Origin: Glaciihabitans arcticus
Lineage (GTDB): Bacteria > Actinomycetota > Actinomycetes > Actinomycetales > Microbacteriaceae
Direction: 5' to 3'
DNA: 64,000 nt
Assembly: GCF_004310685.1 (NCBI RefSeq)
Contig: NZ_SISG01000001.1
Coordinates: forward strand, 1,612,001 to 1,676,000
In this document: positions 33,186-41,308 of the stretch, piece after piece
Layout: each line of letters begins with the position of its first letter
Position numbering within the stretch: the first letter of the stretch is position 1
The notes under the pieces: generated by a model
Databases searched by the model: none
Told to the model about the DNA's origin: nothing
The model's input: the letters and a program-made list of their open reading frames with translations, nothing else
Made by a program: the position numbers and the translations under genes

Positions 33186-34284
33186 CCGGGTGCGCGCAGC
33201 CCTTGCCCGCGTCATCGACCCGGAGCTGCGCCGCCCGATCACCGAACTCGACATGGTCGGCGCCGTCGAGGTGCGGGATGCCGCGGCGCGCGTAGAGCTC
33301 AAACTCACGATCGTCGGCTGCCCTGCCGCGGACACCATCGAGCGCGACGTGCGCGCGGCCATCCTCTCGGTGCCCGGCATCGACGTGGCCCAGGTGGATG
33401 TCGGGGTGATGTCCCGCGCGGAGCGTGATGCGCTCACGGAGAAGCTGCGGGGCGGCCGCCCCAAGGCGATGCAGTTCGGCGCGGACACCCTCACCCGCAT
33501 CATCGCGGTCACGAGCGGCAAGGGCGGGGTCGGGAAGTCGACGATGACCGCGAACCTCGGTGTGGCTCTCGCGGCGTCGGGCCTGCGCGTCGGGATCCTC
33601 GACGCCGACGTGTTCGGCTTCTCGATCCCCGGCCTGCTCGGCATCGAGGGCGTGAAGCCCACCCAGGTCGGCGAGATGATCCTGCCACCGGTCGCTCACG
33701 ACGTGAAGGTCATCTCGATCGGGATGTTCGTCGACGCCCACACCGCCGTCTCCTGGCGTGGGCCGATGCTGCACCGCACCATCCAGCAGTTCCTCACCGA
33801 CGTGTTCTTCGGAGACCTCGACATCCTGCTGCTCGACCTGCCGCCCGGAACCGGAGACGTCGCGATCACGATCGGCCAACTTCTCCCCCACGCCGAGGTG
33901 CTGGTGGTCACGACTCCCCAGCGCGCTGCCGCCGACGTGGCCGAGCGGTCGGCCCTCGTTGCGCGCCAGACCGGCCAACGCGTGATCGGCGTCGTCGAGA
34001 ACATGGCGGGGCTGGTTCAGCCCGACGGGTCGGTGCTCGAGCTCTTCGGTTCCGGCGGGGGTACGGATGCGGCCGCGCGGCTGTCGACGCCCGATGAGAC
34101 GGTCGACGTGCTGGCCGCCATCCCGATCAGTGTCGCACTGCGCGAGGGCGGCGACGTCGGGATGCCCGTGGTGCTCGCGCACCCGGACGACCCCGCGGCC
34201 CTCGCGATCACGGCCCTCGCCGCCCGTCTCGCCACCGGCGGACGCGGTCTCGCGGGCCGCAAGCTCGGCCTCTCAGTGACCTGA
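33178..34284 (+). CDS. mrp: Mrp/ApbC-type P-loop ATPase, iron-sulfur carrier
   Basis: A 368-residue protein with an N-terminal MIP18/DUF59 domain (about 1-95) and a ParA/MinD-like ATPase with deviant Walker A SGKGGVGKST (about 114-123), DADVFGFSIPGLLG and LLLDLPPGTGD. It binds and transfers Fe-S clusters in the Mrp/Nbp35 family. The CxxC that bridges the cluster in many homologues is absent: ENMAGLVQPDGSVLELFG has no Cys, and the only Cys is in the N-terminal IVGCPAAD. The GTG start overlaps the DUF1003 stop by 8 bases. Confidence 0.92.
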   Translation: MSDRVRAALARVIDPELRRPITELDMVGAVEVRDAAARVELKLTIVGCPAADTIERDVRAAILSVPGIDVAQVDVGVMSRAERDALTEKLRGGRPKAMQFGADTLTRIIAVTSGKGGVGKSTMTANLGVALAASGLRVGILDADVFGFSIPGLLGIEGVKPTQVGEMILPPVAHDVKVISIGMFVDAHTAVSWRGPMLHRTIQQFLTDVFFGDLDILLLDLPPGTGDVAITIGQLLPHAEVLVVTTPQRAAADVAERSALVARQTGQRVIGVVENMAGLVQPDGSVLELFGSGGGTDAAARLSTPDETVDVLAAIPISVALREGGDVGMPVVLAHPDDPAALAITALAARLATGGRGLAGRKLGLSVT

Positions 34285-34295
34285 GCGTTAAACGA

Positions 34296-34353
34296 CGAAA
34301 GTGCACGTGTGAAGAGTGAGCATTCGCTCTCACCCTTCACAGGTGCACTCTCG
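34296..34353. repeat. Long near-perfect hairpin between convergent genes
   Basis: Arms at 34296-34321 and 34326-34353 pair over about 25 bp around a 4-nt loop, with cores AGTGCAC and GTGAAG. It lies between mrp and the minus-strand small gene at 34363. No T-tract follows on either strand, so it is either an atypical bidirectional terminator or a mobile REP-like palindrome. Confidence 0.65.
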
Positions 34354-34362
34354 GGGGACGAC

Positions 34363-34470
34363 TCAGAACTTGCGAGTCGGGATGCGACGGTAGCCGTCGC
34401 GCAGGGTGACGAACGCGGTGGCGACGGTCAGGGTGACGATGAGGGCGACGGTGATGAGTTCGATGGTCAT
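34363..34470 (-). CDS. 35-residue single-helix membrane peptide
   Basis: A short open frame: MTIELITVALIVTLTVATAF, then VTLRDGYRRIPTRKF. Residues 3-22 form one hydrophobic helix, followed by a basic cytoplasmic-type tail ending in RRIPTRKF. Composition and third-position GC fit a real gene, and the frame fills most of the gap between mrp and a LysR gene from which it diverges. Upstream purines (GAGAAAGAAA) could serve as ribosome site. I recall similar peptides ending in DGYRRIPTR in related genomes, but cannot verify it here. Function is unknown; the divergent LysR protein may control it. Confidence 0.6.
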   Translation of the reverse strand: MTIELITVALIVTLTVATAFVTLRDGYRRIPTRKF

Positions 34471-34565
34471 TGCGGTGTTTCTTTCTCGGGGTTATCCACT
34501 AGGTATGCACCTATTCCACACCCAATAACTCTTTAGCACAATCTCATGTTTCTTAGCTAACTGTG

Positions 34566-34571
34566 TAGCAT
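34566..34571 (+). promoter_or_regulatory. -10 box of LysR gene, leaderless
   Basis: TAGCAT ends 6 nt before the ATG at 34578. The stretch 34500-34565 before it is unusually AT-rich for the window and includes the palindrome TTAGCTAA (34552-34559), a likely site for LysR binding. Confidence 0.55.
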
Positions 34572-34577
34572 TGCTTC

Positions 34578-35498
34578 ATGGATGTGCGCCGACTCGAACT
34601 GCTTCGCGAACTGGCCGAGCGAGGCAGCATCACGGCGGTCGCGGCCGCAACGAACCGCACGGCATCGGCGGTCTCGCAGCAGCTCAAGGTGCTCGAGCGG
34701 GAGGCTGGAATCGCCCTCACCGAGCGGAACGGGCGCGGAATCATTCTGACCGGTGCGGGTCGGATGCTCGCCCAGACGGCAACGGACGTCGCCATCGCCC
34801 TTGAGCGCGCAGACGCCCTCTGGAACGACTTCAAGCAGGCGCCGAGCGGCACCGTGACCCTCGCGACCTTCCCGACCGGCGGCCAGATGCTCCTGCCCGG
34901 CCTGCTCACCGCGATCGCCGGCGTCGAGGGACTCGCCCTCGTCTGCACCGACCTCGACCCGCAGCAGCCCGACTTCGGCGACCTGACCCCGGACTTCGAC
35001 ATCGTGCTCGCCGATTCGCGCGGCCGACTGCCCTCGTGGGCGATCCGCGGACTCGCGGTCGTTCCGCTGATGTCGGAGCCGCTCGACATCGCCCTGCCCG
35101 AGGGGCACCCGCTCAGTGCGAAGAAGTCGCTCTCGCCGGGCGACCTGATCAACGAGACCTGGATCGGGGTGCCGGTCGGCTTCCCCTACGACCGGATCCT
35201 GCGTCAGATCGAGGTCATCAACGGCTCCCCCGCGCGGGTCGAGCAGCGTTTCAGTGACAACGGCATCGTCGAGGCGGTCGTCGCGGCGGGGCACGGCATC
35301 GCCATCCTGCCGCGCTACACGACCCGCGACCACGAGAACGGGCTCGTCACCCGACCGCTCACCGGCGTGCGCACGTTCCGCCAGATCAGCGCGCTGATGC
35401 GCCCCGACCGGGCCGAACGGCCGTCGGTACGGCTCGTGGTCGAGGCCCTGCGCGTCGAGGCGGCCCGGTTCGAGGCCGAGCACACGGTCGTGCAGTAA
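34578..35498 (+). CDS. LysR-family transcriptional regulator
   Basis: A 306-residue LysR regulator. The N-terminal HTH (MDVRRLELLRELAERGSITAVAAATNRTASAVSQQLKVLEREAG, 1-44) is typical, and the effector domain follows from about 90 (GTVTLATFPTGGQMLLPGLL). The HTH is of the actinobacterial type often controlling amino-acid transport or catabolism. It diverges from the 35-residue membrane peptide gene and converges with the decarboxylase gene (8-base gap). Likely targets are the peptide gene and possibly the decarboxylase/MFS/aldehyde dehydrogenase genes next door; this is inferred from position only. Confidence 0.9.
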   Translation: MDVRRLELLRELAERGSITAVAAATNRTASAVSQQLKVLEREAGIALTERNGRGIILTGAGRMLAQTATDVAIALERADALWNDFKQAPSGTVTLATFPTGGQMLLPGLLTAIAGVEGLALVCTDLDPQQPDFGDLTPDFDIVLADSRGRLPSWAIRGLAVVPLMSEPLDIALPEGHPLSAKKSLSPGDLINETWIGVPVGFPYDRILRQIEVINGSPARVEQRFSDNGIVEAVVAAGHGIAILPRYTTRDHENGLVTRPLTGVRTFRQISALMRPDRAERPSVRLVVEALRVEAARFEAEHTVVQ

Positions 35499-35506
35499 AC
35501 AGTCGT

Positions 35507-36958
35507 CTAGCCGCGCGGCTCCACGGTGCGCGCGAGCAACTCGGTGAGCAGTCGCTCGGTGAGCGGGGCCGGCAGGGCCGCGATGAGCGCGAGGAACGGC
35601 GCCATCCGGTCGGGCAGCCCGGGGCCGTCTCCCGCGAGCCCGATGCCCTGCAGCACGCCCCACGCGGACTCGGAATCCAGCTCGCCGATGCCGCCGAGCA
35701 TCTCGGCCGGCAGCACGTCGGCGGGCGACACGGCGGACATACCGCGCACCTCGTCGGCGGCGATGCGGAGCGCGGCACTGAGATCGTCGAGCACGCCTTC
35801 GGTGACCGGCGTGATCGTGAGGTGTGTGGTCGGCGGCAGCACGGTGCCATCGCTCTGCTCGAGCCCCGGCTGCAGTTGCAGCAGCCAGCCGTGCGAGCGC
35901 ACCTGGTCGGCCCAGTGGTGGGGGTCGACGCGACGCTCGGCAGGCACCGACTCGTCCGTGGCCACGGCCAGCAGCGGCCCGACGGGATGCCCCACCACGC
36001 GCAATCCGTCGATGCCGGCGATCACGGCCTCAAGGGCCCGGGTCGACCGCTCGCAGGAGGCGCCGAGCGCGGCGAACCCGTCGACGCCGAGTGCCTGCAC
36101 GATGGCCCACGCCGCGGCGAGGGGTGCCGCCGACTTCGACCCGAGCATCGTCGAGTTCACGACCGGGTAGCCGGGCCATCGGGTCGTGGCGAAGTACTGG
36201 GAGCGCTGGCGGTCGCGGCTGCGCTGCAGCAGCACGGAGGCGCCCTTCGGCGCGTAGCCGAACTTGTGCAGGTCGGCGCTCAGCGAGGTGACCCCGGGCA
36301 CGCGCAGGTCCCAGTCGGGCAGGTCGGACCAGAAGGGCAGCACCCAGCCGCCGATGCAGGCGTCGACGTGGCAGTCGATGCCCTGCGCGAGGGCGGCCGC
36401 GGCAACCTCGACGATCGGATCGAGCGCGGCGTGCGGGTAGCTGGGCGCCGAGACGACGACGAGCGCGACGTCCGGGCCCATCCGCTCGATCAGGGCGTCC
36501 GCCGAGACCACGCCCGAGGGCAGCACGGGAACCAGGTCGAGTTCGAGCCCGAAGTAGTGCGCGGCCTTGTGGAACGCGGCGTGCACGGTAACGGGCGCGA
36601 GAAGACGAGGCACGCCCTCACCCGTCCAGTTGTCCCGCGCCGTCTTCACCGCGAGCAGGCAGCTCTCGGTGCCGCCGGTCGTGACCGAGCCCACCACGTC
36701 GGAGTCGCCGCCGAGCAGGGATCGGGCGAACGCCACGACCTCACCTTCCATGATGGCCACCGAGGTGAAGGTCGTCGGGTCGAGGCCGTTGACGGGCTGC
36801 ACGAGCCGCATCGCTGCGGCGGCGAGTTCATCGATCTCGGCGAGCCCGGAGTCATAGACGTACGACAGCACGTGACCGCCGTGGGTGGGGGCGTCGGCGG
36901 CGCGGAGCTGCTCCAGCCGCGCGAGGATCTCGGCGGGCTGTTGGGCGAAACGGGTCAT
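35507..36958 (-). CDS. PLP-dependent decarboxylase/lyase (group II; sphingosine-phosphate-lyase-like)
   Basis: A 483-residue fold-type I PLP enzyme. The GSVTTGGTESCLLAVKTAR phosphate-binding loop is near residue 95, the conserved DACIGGW Asp near 218 and the Schiff-base Lys is in SADLHKFGYAPKGASV near 250. Its closest look is to sphingosine-1-phosphate lyase and glutamate/tyrosine decarboxylases; the substrate is unknown. It overlaps the MFS gene by 4 bases (ATGA), so a transporter and this enzyme are co-expressed. With the aldehyde dehydrogenase divergently next to them, uptake and breakdown of an amino compound through an aldehyde is a reasonable inference. Confidence 0.85.
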   Translation of the reverse strand: MTRFAQQPAEILARLEQLRAADAPTHGGHVLSYVYDSGLAEIDELAAAAMRLVQPVNGLDPTTFTSVAIMEGEVVAFARSLLGGDSDVVGSVTTGGTESCLLAVKTARDNWTGEGVPRLLAPVTVHAAFHKAAHYFGLELDLVPVLPSGVVSADALIERMGPDVALVVVSAPSYPHAALDPIVEVAAAALAQGIDCHVDACIGGWVLPFWSDLPDWDLRVPGVTSLSADLHKFGYAPKGASVLLQRSRDRQRSQYFATTRWPGYPVVNSTMLGSKSAAPLAAAWAIVQALGVDGFAALGASCERSTRALEAVIAGIDGLRVVGHPVGPLLAVATDESVPAERRVDPHHWADQVRSHGWLLQLQPGLEQSDGTVLPPTTHLTITPVTEGVLDDLSAALRIAADEVRGMSAVSPADVLPAEMLGGIGELDSESAWGVLQGIGLAGDGPGLPDRMAPFLALIAALPAPLTERLLTELLARTVEPRG

Positions 36959-38292
36959 GCGTCGATGTCCTTACGGCGGAGCGGGTAACGGGAGAAGGTC
37001 CAGAGCGAGAGGGCGATGAGCACCGCGGGAACCACACTGAAGCTGAGCGCGATACCGGCGACGGCCGAGTCGGACTGCCATGCGAACGAAGCACCGGTCG
37101 ACTGGATGTACCCACTCGCGGCCAGCACGATCGTGAGCACCGTTGCCCCGAGTGCCATGCCCGTGGTCTCGCCCGCGGTCCAGACACCGCCGAACGTGCC
37201 GGCACTGCCGGAGCCGTGCTGCGCGGCATCGTGCGAGATCACGTCGGGAAGCATGGCCATCGGCAGGGACTGCATTCCCGCGTAGCCGGCGCCGGCGAGC
37301 GCAACCGGCAGGTAGACCCCGTCGCCCGGGGCCCACACGAGGCCGACCATGGCGAGAGCCGCTATCCCGAACAGGATCGAGGCGATGACGAACCCGCGCT
37401 CCTTGCCGATGCGGCGGGCGACGGCCTGCCAGACGGGGGCGAAGACCAGGGCGGGACCGATGAGGGCGAGGAACAGGAACGTGCCCGCGCCCTTCGACTC
37501 GAGCACCCACTGCGCGACGTACGCGGCGCCCGCGAGCATCACGCCGGTCGCGAGTCCCTGCAGCGCGAAGGTGAGTAGCAGCGCCCGGAACGGCTGGCTG
37601 CGCTTCAGCACGGCGAGCCCGTCGCGGTAGTTCTGTGCGATCGACGACGGCCGCGCCTCGGACACCGCGCCGCGGGTGGCGACGAGCGTAGACACGAGCA
37701 TGCCGCCGCCGATGACGAGGCCTGCCACGATCGCCATCACGAGGTAACCGGTGTACTCGTTCTCGAACGACTCACGCAGAGCGGGTCCACCCGCGCCGAA
37801 CAGCAGGATCGCGACGGTGAGAACGACCACGCGCACCGAGATGAGGCGGGTGCGCTGGTCGTAGCCGTCGGTGAGCTCGGCGGGCAGCGCGATGTACGGC
37901 ACCTGGAACAGTGAGAACGCGGTCGCGGTGAGGGTGAAGGCGACGAGCACCCAGATGCCGGAGGCGACCGGGCCGATGCCTGCCGGAACCGCGAAGGTCA
38001 GCACGAAGAACACGGGAAGCGCGATGGCACCGATCACCATGAACGGCCTGCGGGATCCGGTGCGGGCGAGGCTCAGGTCGCTGCGGGCGCCGATCACGGG
38101 GTCGATCAGCACGTCCCAGATCTTCGCGATCGTGACGAGCACACCGGCCGCGAGCGGCGCGATGCCCAGGGTGTCGGTGAGGAAGAAGACCAGCACGAGC
38201 CCGGGCAGTGTGGCGAACCCGCCCGTGCCGAGCGAGCCGATGGCGTAGGTGGCGATGGTCCTTCGGGAGAGCACACGCTCCGATGCGGTCAT
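36955..38292 (-). CDS. MFS transporter, GPH (glycoside-pentoside-hexuronide) type
   Basis: A 445-residue transporter with about 12 membrane helices. The signature IWDVLIDPVIGARSDLSLARTGSRRPFM (about 58-86) with VPYIALPAELTDGYDQRTRL marks the GPH cation-symporter family. The C-half QSLPMAMLPDVISHDAAQHG also fits. The family transports sugars, but several bacterial members carry other solutes; pairing with a PLP enzyme leaves the solute open. The ATG follows a leaderless -10 box. First gene of the pair with the decarboxylase. Confidence 0.88.
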   Translation of the reverse strand: MTASERVLSRRTIATYAIGSLGTGGFATLPGLVLVFFLTDTLGIAPLAAGVLVTIAKIWDVLIDPVIGARSDLSLARTGSRRPFMVIGAIALPVFFVLTFAVPAGIGPVASGIWVLVAFTLTATAFSLFQVPYIALPAELTDGYDQRTRLISVRVVVLTVAILLFGAGGPALRESFENEYTGYLVMAIVAGLVIGGGMLVSTLVATRGAVSEARPSSIAQNYRDGLAVLKRSQPFRALLLTFALQGLATGVMLAGAAYVAQWVLESKGAGTFLFLALIGPALVFAPVWQAVARRIGKERGFVIASILFGIAALAMVGLVWAPGDGVYLPVALAGAGYAGMQSLPMAMLPDVISHDAAQHGSGSAGTFGGVWTAGETTGMALGATVLTIVLAASGYIQSTGASFAWQSDSAVAGIALSFSVVPAVLIALSLWTFSRYPLRRKDIDA

Positions 38293-38298
38293 ATCCGG

Positions 38299-38304
38299 AG
38301 CCTA
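38299..38304 (-). promoter_or_regulatory. -10 box of MFS/decarboxylase operon, leaderless
   Basis: TAGGCT (minus strand) ends 6 nt before the ATG at 38292. Confidence 0.55.
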
Positions 38305-38321
38305 GTGGCCTCCCGAGGTTC

Positions 38322-38327
38322 TACACT
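38322..38327 (+). promoter_or_regulatory. -10 box of aldehyde dehydrogenase gene, leaderless
   Basis: TACACT ends 6 nt before the ATG at 38334. With the opposing MFS promoter it shares a 41-base divergent region. Confidence 0.55.
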
Positions 38328-38333
38328 CGACCC

Positions 38334-39884
38334 ATGTCCGGAACCACGATCCACCGGTCGCTCGCCGCAGAGCTCGTCAACGGCCTCTCCGCGTCCGGCA
38401 CGGCAACAGTCCCCGTCATCGCACCGTTCACGGGTGAGGTGCTGCACGAGCTGCCGCTCTCGTCGGCCGCCGACGTTGCGGATGCGGCATCTGCCGCCCG
38501 CGTTGCGCAGCTCGCCTGGCGGGCCGCCGGCTTCGCGCACCGCCGTCGTGTGCTGCTCAAAGCGCACGACCTGCTGCTCGCGCAGAAGGACGTCCTGATG
38601 GACGCCGTGCAGAGCGAGACCGGCAAGACCCGCGGCCAGGCTTTCGAGGAGATCTTCAGCGGCGCCTCGGTCACCCGCTACTACGCGGTCGCCGCAGCAT
38701 CCTTCCTGCGCACGCGTCGCCGTCGCGCCGGCATCCCGCTCGTGCTCCAGACGCGCGTGAGCTACAAGCCGAAGGGCGTCGTCGGCGTCATCACGCCGTG
38801 GAACTACCCGCTGTCGCTCTCGCTCATGGACGTCATCCCGGCCCTCGCCGCAGGCAACGCCGTGGTGCAGAAGGCCGACAACCAGGGGGCGCTGTCGATT
38901 CTCGCCTCGCGCCGCGCGTTCATCGAGGCCGGAGTTCCCGAGGCGCTCTGGGCCGTCGTCGCCGGAGACGGCAACGAGATCGGCAATGCCGTGGTCGACG
39001 CCGCCGACTATGTCTGCTTCACCGGTTCCACCGCGACCGGCACCCGTGTCGGCGAACGTGCCGCCGCTCGCCTCATCGGGGCGTCTCTCGAACTCGGCGG
39101 CAAGAACCCGCTGATCGTGCTGGATGATGTGAATCCGGCCAAGGCCGCCGCGAACGCCGTCTACTCCTGTTACTCCTCGATGGGCCAGCTCTGCGTCTCC
39201 ATCGAGCGCATCTACGTGCAGCGCTCGGTCGCCGAGGCCTTCACAGCCGCCTTCGTCGACCGCGTGGCATCCCTCAAGCAGGGCGCAGCCTTCGATTTCT
39301 CGACGGATGTCGGTTCCCTCACCTCCGCCGCGCAGCTCGAGCGCGTGCAGGCGCATGTCGACGACGCTGTCGCGAAGGGTGCGCGTGTGCTGACGGGCGG
39401 CGCACCCAGGCCGGAACTCGGTCCGCTGTTCTACGCGCCCACCGTTCTCGCCGACGTCACCGACGACATGCTCTGCATGAGCGCGGAGACGTTCGGGCCG
39501 GTCGTCGCCATCCACGTGATCGATTCGGTCGAGGAGGCGATCGCCGCCGCGAACGACACCGAGTACGGCCTCAACTCCTCGATCTTCAGCGCCTCACGCT
39601 CACGCGCCCGCCGGGTCGCTGACGCGATCGACGCCGGGAGCGTCAACATCAACGAGGGCTACCGGGCGTCGTTCTCGAGTGTCGATGCCCCCATGGGCGG
39701 AATGAAGAGCTCGGGTCTCGGTCGCCGTAACGGACGAGAGGGCCTGCTGCGCTTCGTCGAGAGCCGCACGGTCGCCGAATCCACCGGGCTGCTCACGCTG
39801 CCGCGCACGGGCGCCGAGTTCGCCGCCATGACGGGGATCATGCTCACGCTGCTGGGAGCGCTCAAGCTGATCCGTCGCCGCTGA
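38334..39884 (+). CDS. NAD(P)-dependent aldehyde dehydrogenase, GabD2-like
   Basis: A 516-residue aldehyde dehydrogenase most like the actinobacterial succinate-semialdehyde dehydrogenase GabD2. It shows TPWNYPLSLSL with the Asn, FTGSTATGTRVG for cofactor binding, the general base Glu in SLELGGKNPL and the nucleophile C287 in SSMGQLCVSIERIYV, then ETFGPVVAI. An unusual hydrophobic C-terminal segment (GIMLTLLGALKLIRRR) could touch the membrane. It is divergent from the MFS/decarboxylase operon and may oxidise the aldehyde released by that pathway. Confidence 0.9.
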   Translation: MSGTTIHRSLAAELVNGLSASGTATVPVIAPFTGEVLHELPLSSAADVADAASAARVAQLAWRAAGFAHRRRVLLKAHDLLLAQKDVLMDAVQSETGKTRGQAFEEIFSGASVTRYYAVAAASFLRTRRRRAGIPLVLQTRVSYKPKGVVGVITPWNYPLSLSLMDVIPALAAGNAVVQKADNQGALSILASRRAFIEAGVPEALWAVVAGDGNEIGNAVVDAADYVCFTGSTATGTRVGERAAARLIGASLELGGKNPLIVLDDVNPAKAAANAVYSCYSSMGQLCVSIERIYVQRSVAEAFTAAFVDRVASLKQGAAFDFSTDVGSLTSAAQLERVQAHVDDAVAKGARVLTGGAPRPELGPLFYAPTVLADVTDDMLCMSAETFGPVVAIHVIDSVEEAIAAANDTEYGLNSSIFSASRSRARRVADAIDAGSVNINEGYRASFSSVDAPMGGMKSSGLGRRNGREGLLRFVESRTVAESTGLLTLPRTGAEFAAMTGIMLTLLGALKLIRRR

Positions 39885-39944
39885 TCGAGTGACGCCAAGA
39901 TTTTATGCTGAGCCTGCCGAAGTGCGGGCCGAGCGCAGCCGAGG

Positions 39945-40313
39945 CTAGGTGGCCTCGGAGTCGAACGGCGCCGGCCGTCCCTCGCGCTCGAACCGCTGGC
40001 GTTGTGCGTAGGCACCCTCGATCGGGGCAGCCGCCGGGGTTATCACGGGTGCAGCCTCGTCGTCGATCAGCGCCTCGCGGATGATGCGACGCGGGTCGTA
40101 CTGGCGCGGGTCGAGCTTCTTCCAGTCGACCTCGTCGAAGTCGGGGCCCATCTCCTCGCGCATGCGGTCCTTGGCGCCATTGGCGAGGTCGCGCAGGCTG
40201 CGGGTGAGCCGCGCGAGCTGCGAGGCGTAGTACGGGAGCCGGTCGGGTCCGAGCAGGAAGACGGCGATGATCGCGATGATCAGCAGCTTCTCGAACGTCA
40301 ACCCAAAGGACAC
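39945..40313 (-). CDS. tatB: Sec-independent translocase subunit TatB
   Basis: A 122-residue Tat component: one N-terminal membrane helix (FEKLLIIAIIAVFLLGPDRLP, about 7-27), a hinge and the amphipathic helix YYASQLARLTRSLRDLANGAKDRM, followed by a charged tail. TatB recognises twin-arginine substrates with TatC. The EfeB homologue at 50470 carries such a signal. The GTG at 40313 starts at the conserved MSFGLTFEKL and follows a leaderless -10 box. In M. tuberculosis tatB (Rv1224) follows sigE, rseA and htrA; none of these is present here. Confidence 0.88.
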   Translation of the reverse strand: MSFGLTFEKLLIIAIIAVFLLGPDRLPYYASQLARLTRSLRDLANGAKDRMREEMGPDFDEVDWKKLDPRQYDPRRIIREALIDDEAAPVITPAAAPIEGAYAQRQRFEREGRPAPFDSEAT

Positions 40314-40319
40314 TCGTTC

Positions 40320-40325
40320 AGAATA
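40320..40325 (-). promoter_or_regulatory. -10 box of tatB, leaderless
   Basis: TATTCT (minus strand) ends 6 nt before the GTG at 40313. Confidence 0.55.
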
Positions 40326-40378
40326 GTCGGCTGAAGCCCCGCGCCCGCTTAGTGTTAGCTCGAACAAGGAGCAACACC

Positions 40379-41011
40379 GTGGCAGGAAAAGAATCCAGCT
40401 GGAAATTCGCAGAGGATTACGTCGTCGAACGCGAGGACATCGCGCTCGCACGCCAGCAGTCGGTCGAGATCGGCGTCGACCCCGTCTCCCCGGCGACCGG
40501 AGCCCAGCTGGCCGCCATTGCGGCCGCCACGGGAGCGAAGCGCATCATCGAGATCGGCACCGGCGTCGGTGTGAGCGGGCTCTGGATGTTCGTGGGCGCC
40601 CCGACCGCAGAACTCACCTCGATCGACTCCGAGCTCGACCATCACCAGCTCGCCAAGGCTGCTTTTCTCGCCGGCGGCGTGCCCGCGAACCGCGTGCGCC
40701 TGATCGCGGGACGCGCCCTCGAGGTCCTCCCCCGCATGAACGAGTCGAGTTACGACATCGTGCTGATCGACGCCGACCCGCAGAACATCATCGAGTACGT
40801 CGAGCACGCCCTGCGCATGGTGCGTCCGGGAGGATCCGTGCTCATCCCGCACGCGCTGTGGCGCGGCCGTGTGGCCGACCCGACGCAGCGCGACGACACG
40901 GTCACCGAGCTGCGTACGCTGCTGCAGGAGATCGCGGCATCCGATGCCGTCATCAGTGCACTGTCACCGGTCGGAGACGGACTGCTCCACCTGGTGAAAA
41001 TCGCCGATTGA
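40379..41011 (+). CDS. O-methyltransferase (Rv1220c-like)
   Basis: A 210-residue class I methyltransferase of the caffeoyl-CoA/catechol O-methyltransferase type. Motif I IIEIGTGVGVSGLWM (about 55-69), SIDSELDHHQLAK, IVLIDADPQNIIEYVEHAL with the metal-binding Asp pair, and PGGSVLIPHALWRGRVADP. The natural acceptor is unknown. The GTG start is fixed by a perfect AAGGAG (40366-40371) 7 nt upstream, which contrasts with the leaderless genes around it. Confidence 0.88.
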   Translation: MAGKESSWKFAEDYVVEREDIALARQQSVEIGVDPVSPATGAQLAAIAAATGAKRIIEIGTGVGVSGLWMFVGAPTAELTSIDSELDHHQLAKAAFLAGGVPANRVRLIAGRALEVLPRMNESSYDIVLIDADPQNIIEYVEHALRMVRPGGSVLIPHALWRGRVADPTQRDDTVTELRTLLQEIAASDAVISALSPVGDGLLHLVKIAD

Positions 41012-41024
41012 ACGGCTGAGCAAG

Positions 41025-41201
41025 TCAGGCGCTGGCTGCGACTACGCCGGCGAGGGCGTCGTGAAGCTCTTTGGCTTCTGCGTCATTGACGGAGACGACG
41101 AGGCGTCCTCCGCCTTCGAGCGGGACGCGAACAATAATGAGGCGTCCTTCTTTGACAGCCTCCATCGGCCCGTCTCCGGTCCTCGGCTTCATGGCTGCCA
41201 T
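41025..41201 (-). CDS. DUF3117 protein
   Basis: A 58-residue protein, MAAMKPRTGDGPMEAVKEG..., with the family core IIVRVPLEGGGRLVVSVNDAEAKEL. DUF3117 is conserved throughout Actinobacteria (Rv1211 in M. tuberculosis). It forms a small beta-rich domain of unknown function. A ribosome site, AAAGGGGA, lies about 7 nt before the ATG. The convergent O-methyltransferase gene ends 13 bases away. Confidence 0.88.
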   Translation of the reverse strand: MAAMKPRTGDGPMEAVKEGRLIIVRVPLEGGGRLVVSVNDAEAKELHDALAGVVAASA

Positions 41202-41308
41202 GAGAAGTCCCCTTTCATAGGTACCTGTCCATTATCGACCATGAAGCGGCATCCGAAAAATCGAGCACTTTCTCGCGCGCGCCCGGTTGACAGATCACGG
41301 TTGATGCA

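Noticed and set aside
39898-39946. Sequence GCTGAGCCTGCCGAAGTG after the aldehyde dehydrogenase gene, resembling dispersed intergenic repeats
   Set aside because: No inverted partner or second copy in the window, so it cannot be supported as a repeat.
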